Shown here: piece after piece, positions 5,279 to 8,299 of the stretch | How positions within the stretch are numbered: the first letter of the stretch is position 1 | How the letters are laid out: each line of letters opens with the position of its first letter | Assembly: GCA_016938795.1 (NCBI GenBank) | Contig: JAFGTZ010000301.1 | Span: 1 to 8,299 of the forward strand | Direction: 5' to 3' | DNA from: Chromatiaceae bacterium | GTDB taxonomy: Bacteria; Pseudomonadota; Gammaproteobacteria; Chromatiales; Chromatiaceae | Length of the DNA stretch: 8,299 bases | Notes under the pieces: model-generated | The model's database searches: none | Seen by the model: the letters and a program-made list of their open reading frames with translations, nothing else | Told to the model about the DNA's origin: nothing | Translations under genes and position numbers: made by a program

Positions 5279-5316
5279 CGCCCTGAATCGGACGTATCGA
5301 GTAACCGATTCAGGCG
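5279..5316 (+). other. Second hairpin between dsrB and dsrE
   Basis: CCTGAATCGG (5282-5291) and CCGATTCAGG (5305-5314) are exact complements with a 13-base loop; two further pairs form beyond a single bulged C. No U-tract follows. It ends about 35 bases before dsrE and could also act as a DNA operator. Confidence 0.5.
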
Positions 5317-5351
5317 CGCAATGACTGGATTTGGATAGCCACGAGGTCTGC

Positions 5352-5744
5352 ATGAAGTTTGCGCTTCAGATCAACGAGGGGCCCTATCAGCATCAGGCGT
5401 CCGACTCGGCCTATCAGTTTGCCAGGGCCGCGCTGGAGAAGGGGCATGAAATCTTTCGGGTCTTCTTCTATCACGATGGCGTCAACAACGCGACGCGTCT
5501 GACCACGCCGCCCCAGGACGATCGGCACATCGTCAATCGCTGGGCCGAGCTGGCCGAGCAGTACGATCTGGACATGGTCGTCTGCGTGGCCGCCGCGCAG
5601 CGTCGTGGCATCGTCGATGAGGGCGAGGCCAGCCGCAACGGCAAGGACGCCACCAACATTCACCCCCGCTTCCGTATCTCGGGACTGGGCCAGTTGGTCG
5701 AGGCGGCCATTCAGTCGGATCGGCTCATCGTCTTCGGTGACTAA
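5352..5744 (+). CDS. dsrE: DsrE, catalytic subunit of the DsrEFH sulfurtransferase
   Basis: DsrE is one part of the DsrE2F2H2 hexamer, a cytoplasmic sulfur carrier related to TusBCD that receives persulfide sulfur and passes it to DsrC. Seen: 130 residues, the standard length, with the DsrE/F-like opening MKFALQINEGPYQHQASDSAYQFA and FFYHDGVNNA (38-47). The cysteine in DMVVCVAAAQRRGI is C78, the known active cysteine. The start at 5352 is supported by ACGAGG five bases upstream and by the family N-terminus; an upstream TTG at 5331 adds seven residues without a ribosome site. The 141-base gap from dsrB with two hairpins separates it from dsrAB, while dsrF follows after 11 bases. Confidence 0.97.
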   Translation: MKFALQINEGPYQHQASDSAYQFARAALEKGHEIFRVFFYHDGVNNATRLTTPPQDDRHIVNRWAELAEQYDLDMVVCVAAAQRRGIVDEGEASRNGKDATNIHPRFRISGLGQLVEAAIQSDRLIVFGD

Positions 5745-5755
5745 GGGAGGCCCTC

Positions 5756-6166
5756 ATGTCGGATACCGTGAAAAAGTTTCTCTACCTCAATCGCAAGGCC
5801 CCTTATGGCACCATCTACGCCTGGGAGGCGCTTGAGGTGGTGCTGATTGGCGCCGCCTTCGATCAGGAAGTGAGCGTCATGTTCGTCGATGATGGCGTCT
5901 ACCAGCTCACCAAGGGGCAGGATACCAAGGGCATCGGGATGAAGAATTTCTCCCCGACCTATCGCACCCTGGGCGACTACGAGGTGCGCCACATCTATGT
6001 GGATCGGGCCTCGCTGGAGGCGCGCGGGCTCAGCGCCGATGACCTCATCGAGGTCGCCTTCGAGGACATGGAGACCGAGGAAGAGATCGACAACATCGTC
6101 GAGGTGATCGATTCGGCCCAGGTCAGCGAGCTGATGAACGCATCCGATGTCATCTTCAGCTTCTGA
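5756..6166 (+). CDS. dsrF: DsrF, structural subunit of the DsrEFH sulfurtransferase
   Basis: DsrF is the TusC-like member of the DsrEFH hexamer. Seen: 136 residues beginning MSDTVKKFLYLNRKAPYGT, with GAAFDQEVSVMFVDDGVYQL (32-51), the usual Rossmann-like core of the DsrE/DsrF-like fold, and an acidic C-terminal half (FEDMETEEEIDNIVEVID). It contains no cysteine, consistent with a non-catalytic, structural role in the complex. GGGAGG between the dsrE stop and ATG 5756 supports the start. The 11- and 12-base gaps on either side suggest translational coupling with dsrE and dsrH, fitting equal subunit amounts. Confidence 0.97.
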   Translation: MSDTVKKFLYLNRKAPYGTIYAWEALEVVLIGAAFDQEVSVMFVDDGVYQLTKGQDTKGIGMKNFSPTYRTLGDYEVRHIYVDRASLEARGLSADDLIEVAFEDMETEEEIDNIVEVIDSAQVSELMNASDVIFSF

Positions 6167-6178
6167 GGAGGGGGGCGC

Positions 6179-6487
6179 ATGAGCATTCTGCATACCGTCA
6201 ACAAATCGCCTTTCGAGCGCGACGCGCTGGAATCCTGTCTGACCTTCGCCACCGAGGGCGCCGCCGTATTGCTGTTCGAGGATGGCATCTACGCGGCCCT
6301 GCGCGGCACCCGGGTTGAATCGCGCGTGCGCGAGGCCATGGGCAAGGTGAAGCTGCATGTGATGGGCCCTGATCTGCGCGCGCGCGGTCTCGGCGAGGAT
6401 CGCCTCATCGAGGGGATCGAGGTCGTGGACTATAGCGGCTTCGTCGATCTGGCCACACAGCACGACAAGGTTCAGGCCTGGCTCTAA
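6179..6487 (+). CDS. dsrH: DsrH, third subunit of the DsrEFH sulfurtransferase
   Basis: DsrH is the TusB-like subunit that completes the DsrEFH hexamer. Seen: 102 residues starting MSILHTVNKSPFERDALESC, which places the family's conserved cysteine at C20, the only cysteine in the protein. LLFEDGIYAALRGT (31-44) is the typical DsrH/TusB core. The GGAGGGG run just after the dsrF stop is its ribosome site, and the start 12 bases downstream suggests coupled translation. The stop is followed by a 56-base gap to dsrC. Confidence 0.97.
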   Translation: MSILHTVNKSPFERDALESCLTFATEGAAVLLFEDGIYAALRGTRVESRVREAMGKVKLHVMGPDLRARGLGEDRLIEGIEVVDYSGFVDLATQHDKVQAWL

Positions 6488-6543
6488 GGCCGGTTATCCT
6501 TACCACTCACGCATTCCGATTATCAAAACGAAGGAGTATCGAG

Positions 6544-6882
6544 ATGTCAGACACCATCGATGTTGAAGGCAAGCAGATTCCCGTGGACGAAGAGGGGTAT
6601 CTCTCCAACCTCAACGACTGGGTTCCCGCAGTTGCTGGCGTCATGGCCCAGCAGGACAACCTGGAACTGACTGACGAGCACTGGGACATCATCAACTTCC
6701 TGCGCGAGTACTACGAGGAATATCAGATCGCGCCCGCCGTGCGCGTGCTCACCAAGGCTGTGGGCAAGAAGCTCGGCAAGGAGAAGGGCAACAGCAAGTA
6801 TCTCTACAGCCTCTTCCCCTATGGCCCGGCCAAGCAGGCGTGCCGTTTCGCCGGCCTGCCCAAGCCGACCGGCTGCGTCTGA
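6544..6882 (+). CDS. dsrC: DsrC, two-cysteine sulfur carrier
   Basis: DsrC takes sulfur from DsrEFH on its C-terminal arm, presents it to DsrAB, and returns as a trisulfide or disulfide form to the DsrMKJOP complex. Seen: 112 residues, exactly the A. vinosum length, with the motif block ELTDEHWDIINFLREYYEEY (41-60), YLYSLFPYGPAKQAC (86-100) and the end AGLPKPTGCV. The two functional cysteines are C100 and C111, ten residues apart as required for the intramolecular disulfide. AAGGAG seven bases before ATG is close to ideal, which fits a protein needed in excess over the enzyme. It is followed by a very stable hairpin. The paralogue at 1-332 shares the fold but neither cysteine. Confidence 0.99.
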   Translation: MSDTIDVEGKQIPVDEEGYLSNLNDWVPAVAGVMAQQDNLELTDEHWDIINFLREYYEEYQIAPAVRVLTKAVGKKLGKEKGNSKYLYSLFPYGPAKQACRFAGLPKPTGCV

Positions 6883-6889
6883 GCCCGCC

Positions 6890-6922
6890 TCCCGGTGGGT
6901 GCCAGCAGGGTGCCCGCCGGGA
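6890..6922 (+). terminator. Strong hairpin after dsrC; partial terminator or mRNA stabiliser
   Basis: TCCCGGTGGGTGCC (6890-6903) pairs with GGTGCCCGCCGGGA (6909-6922) over 14 pairs, three of them G-U, around a 5-base loop. It begins 8 bases after the dsrC stop. Only CTTCTC follows rather than a real U-tract, so full intrinsic termination is unlikely. Inferred effect: a more abundant or longer-lived dsrC message than the membrane-complex genes downstream. Confidence 0.5.
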
Positions 6923-6953
6923 CTTCTCGCACTAGCACTGAGGTAGCGGAAAC

Positions 6954-7685
6954 ATGGCGTTTCTGACGGATTTCTACGCCTTACTCTTCTATTTCGCGGC
7001 GTTCGTGCTCGTCTCCGGACTGGTCTACAAGATCGCGCAATATGCGCTGACCCCAGCGCCGCTGAAGATCCCGACCACCCCGGCGCCGATCACCCGCAGT
7101 GGCGTCGTGTTCCGCATGATGCGCGAGGTGGTGCTCTTCGAGAGTCTGTTCCGGGGCAACAAGTGGACCTGGATCTTTGGCTGGATGTTCCACTTCGGTC
7201 TGCTGCTGGTCACCCTGCGCCATCTGCGCTATTTCATGGATCCGGTGTGGCTGCCCATCGAGCTTGTCCAGCCATTCGGCATCTATGGCGGCATCGCCAT
7301 GGTGGTGGGGCTTGCCGGTCTCTGGGCGCGCCGTGTCCTGGTTGATCGGGTGAAATTCATCACCTCGCCATCGGATCATTTGATTCTGGCCCTGCTGGTG
7401 CTGATCGGGCTGAGTGGCCTCGCGATGAAGTTTGTTTTCCACACCGATGTGGTTGCCATCAAGACCTTTTTCCTCGGGCTCTACCGCTTCGATGTGCAGC
7501 CGCTGCCGGGCGACCCGCTGCTGCTGCTGCATCTGCTGCTGGTGGCCCTGCTGATGATCATCTTTCCCTACAGCAAGTTGCTGCACGCGCCCGGTCTCTT
7601 CTTCAGCCCAACGCGCAACCAGATCGACAACCCGCGCGAGCGCCGTCATCTCGCCCCCTGGGCGCGTCGGCTTGAACAGCCATGA
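6954..7685 (+). CDS. dsrM: DsrM, haem b membrane subunit of DsrMKJOP
   Basis: DsrM is a NarI-like integral membrane cytochrome b that moves electrons between DsrK in the cytoplasm and the quinone pool or DsrJOP. Seen: 243 residues with five likely membrane helices at about 7-28, 74-92, 108-127, 142-160 and 189-206. Histidines H80, H90, H142, H163, H193 and H211 lie in or near these helices and include the expected haem b ligands. The positively charged loops (for example the RNQIDNPRERRHLAPWARR tail) fit a cytoplasmic C-terminus. GAGGTAG precedes ATG 6954. The 71-base gap from dsrC holds the strong hairpin, so expression may drop here. dsrK follows after 42 bases. Confidence 0.96.
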   Translation: MAFLTDFYALLFYFAAFVLVSGLVYKIAQYALTPAPLKIPTTPAPITRSGVVFRMMREVVLFESLFRGNKWTWIFGWMFHFGLLLVTLRHLRYFMDPVWLPIELVQPFGIYGGIAMVVGLAGLWARRVLVDRVKFITSPSDHLILALLVLIGLSGLAMKFVFHTDVVAIKTFFLGLYRFDVQPLPGDPLLLLHLLLVALLMIIFPYSKLLHAPGLFFSPTRNQIDNPRERRHLAPWARRLEQP

Positions 7686-7727
7686 AGCCAAGCGCGTGTC
7701 CGTGCCGTTCGTCCAAGAGGTTGATCC

Positions 7728-8299
7728 ATGGCCAAGGCAACATTTGACGTCCCCGAGCTGAGTCAATACACCGACGTGCCGCCGGTCACGCCGGGCGCCA
7801 TGGCTCACAGCGCGCCCTTTGTGGCGAAGCCAGAATTTCAGGAGCCGCTCGGTTTTCCCGGCGAGCTGCCCGAGGACTGGCAGCGCAAGGCCATCGGCAA
7901 GATGGGCGAACTGCTCGGCAAATATCGCTCGCTGCGTGTCTACATGGATGCCTGCGTCAAGTGCGGCGCCTGCACCGACAAGTGTCACTATTTCCTTGGC
8001 ACCAAGGATCCGCGCAACATGCCGGTGGGTCGCCAGGATCTGATGCGCAAGGTCTACCGGCGTTATTTCACCCTGGGCGGCAAGCTTTTTCCCAAGCTGG
8101 TCGGCGCCGAGGACTTCACCAAGGAGGTGCTCGACGAGTGGTACAGCTACTTCCATCAGTGCTCGCAGTGCCGGCGCTGCTCGGTGTTCTGTCCCTATGG
8201 TATCGACACGGCCGAAATCTCCATGGCCGCGCGCGAGATCATGGACAGCATTGGTGTAGGTCAGAAGTATTGCAACGAGATCATCGGCAAGGTCTACAA
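7728..8299 (+). CDS. dsrK: DsrK, HdrD-like iron-sulfur subunit of DsrMKJOP, 3' end off the window
   Basis: DsrK is the cytoplasmic catalytic subunit of DsrMKJOP, related to heterodisulfide reductase HdrD; it is thought to act on the disulfide or trisulfide form of DsrC. Only the first 190 complete codons are present. Seen: an extended N-terminal segment rich in proline, then two [4Fe-4S] motifs, C76-x2-C79-x2-C82-x3-C86 and C145-x2-C148-x2-C151-x3-C155 (CSQCRRCSVFCPYGID). The CCG domains that hold the catalytic non-cubane cluster in the family would lie beyond the edge and cannot be judged. AAGAGG seven bases before ATG 7728 supports the start. The gene continues the operon after dsrM, where dsrL or dsrJ would be expected next. 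Confidence 0.96.
   Translation, partial: MAKATFDVPELSQYTDVPPVTPGAMAHSAPFVAKPEFQEPLGFPGELPEDWQRKAIGKMGELLGKYRSLRVYMDACVKCGACTDKCHYFLGTKDPRNMPVGRQDLMRKVYRRYFTLGGKLFPKLVGAEDFTKEVLDEWYSYFHQCSQCRRCSVFCPYGIDTAEISMAAREIMDSIGVGQKYCNEIIGKVY

Noticed and set aside
5331..5351. TTG start seven codons upstream for dsrE
   Set aside because: No ribosome site before it; ATG 5352 matches the known DsrE N-terminus and places the active cysteine at 78.
5741..6463. 240-codon minus-strand frame across dsrF and dsrH
   Set aside because: Antisense shadow of two recognised genes with no domain of its own.
6488..6543. Internal promoter in front of dsrC
   Set aside because: A separate dsrC promoter would make biological sense, but no hexamer pair with acceptable spacing and match is visible in the 56-base gap.
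6981..8156. 391-codon minus-strand frame across dsrM and dsrK
   Set aside because: Antisense to clearly recognised genes and rich in His and Gln runs, typical of a complementary-frame artefact.

Overview
This GC-rich window carries the start of a dsr (dissimilatory sulfite reductase) operon of the sulfur-oxidising type. It reads rightward in the order dsrA-dsrB-dsrE-dsrF-dsrH-dsrC-dsrM-dsrK, and dsrK is cut by the right edge. The dsrEFH block beside a two-cysteine DsrC, the gene order and the protein lengths (DsrA 416, DsrB 356, DsrE 130, DsrF 136, DsrH 102, DsrC 112 residues) match the purple sulfur bacterium Allochromatium vinosum. The host is therefore most likely a Chromatiaceae-type gammaproteobacterium that stores and oxidises sulfur; genus and species cannot be read from the sequence.

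Left part (1-2114, minus strand): four genes run leftward, away from dsr. In transcription order they are a small protein of about 63 residues, an unrecognised helical (TPR-like) protein of 239 residues, a 233-residue protein resembling the Cas6/Cmx6 CRISPR-RNA endonuclease family, and, after a 138-base gap with its own promoter candidate, a DsrC/TusE-family paralogue cut by the left edge. The paralogue lacks both redox cysteines that define DsrC. No CRISPR array or other cas gene is present, so the Cas6-like protein is an orphan in a sulfur-metabolism setting. This cluster is the least ordinary part of the window.

Middle (2115-2810): a roughly 700-base divergent control region. It holds an AT-rich block with two tandem 5-4-5 dyads touching a good sigma70-like promoter (TTGACA, 17 bases, TAGCAT). 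If that promoter is used, the dsrA mRNA has a leader of about 410 bases with several strong hairpins, an arrangement of competing pairings, a 12-base direct repeat and a possible 31-codon upstream ORF.

Right part (2811-8299, plus strand): DsrAB is the siroheme sulfite reductase, run in the oxidative direction. DsrEFH and DsrC form the sulfur relay, with the expected cysteines present (DsrE C78, DsrH C20, DsrC C100 and C111). DsrM (haem b membrane subunit) and DsrK (HdrD-like iron-sulfur subunit) begin the DsrMKJOP membrane complex that exchanges electrons with DsrC. Non-coding gaps hold hairpins without U-tracts after dsrA, after dsrB (two) and after dsrC, which may adjust the amount of each segment within one long transcript.
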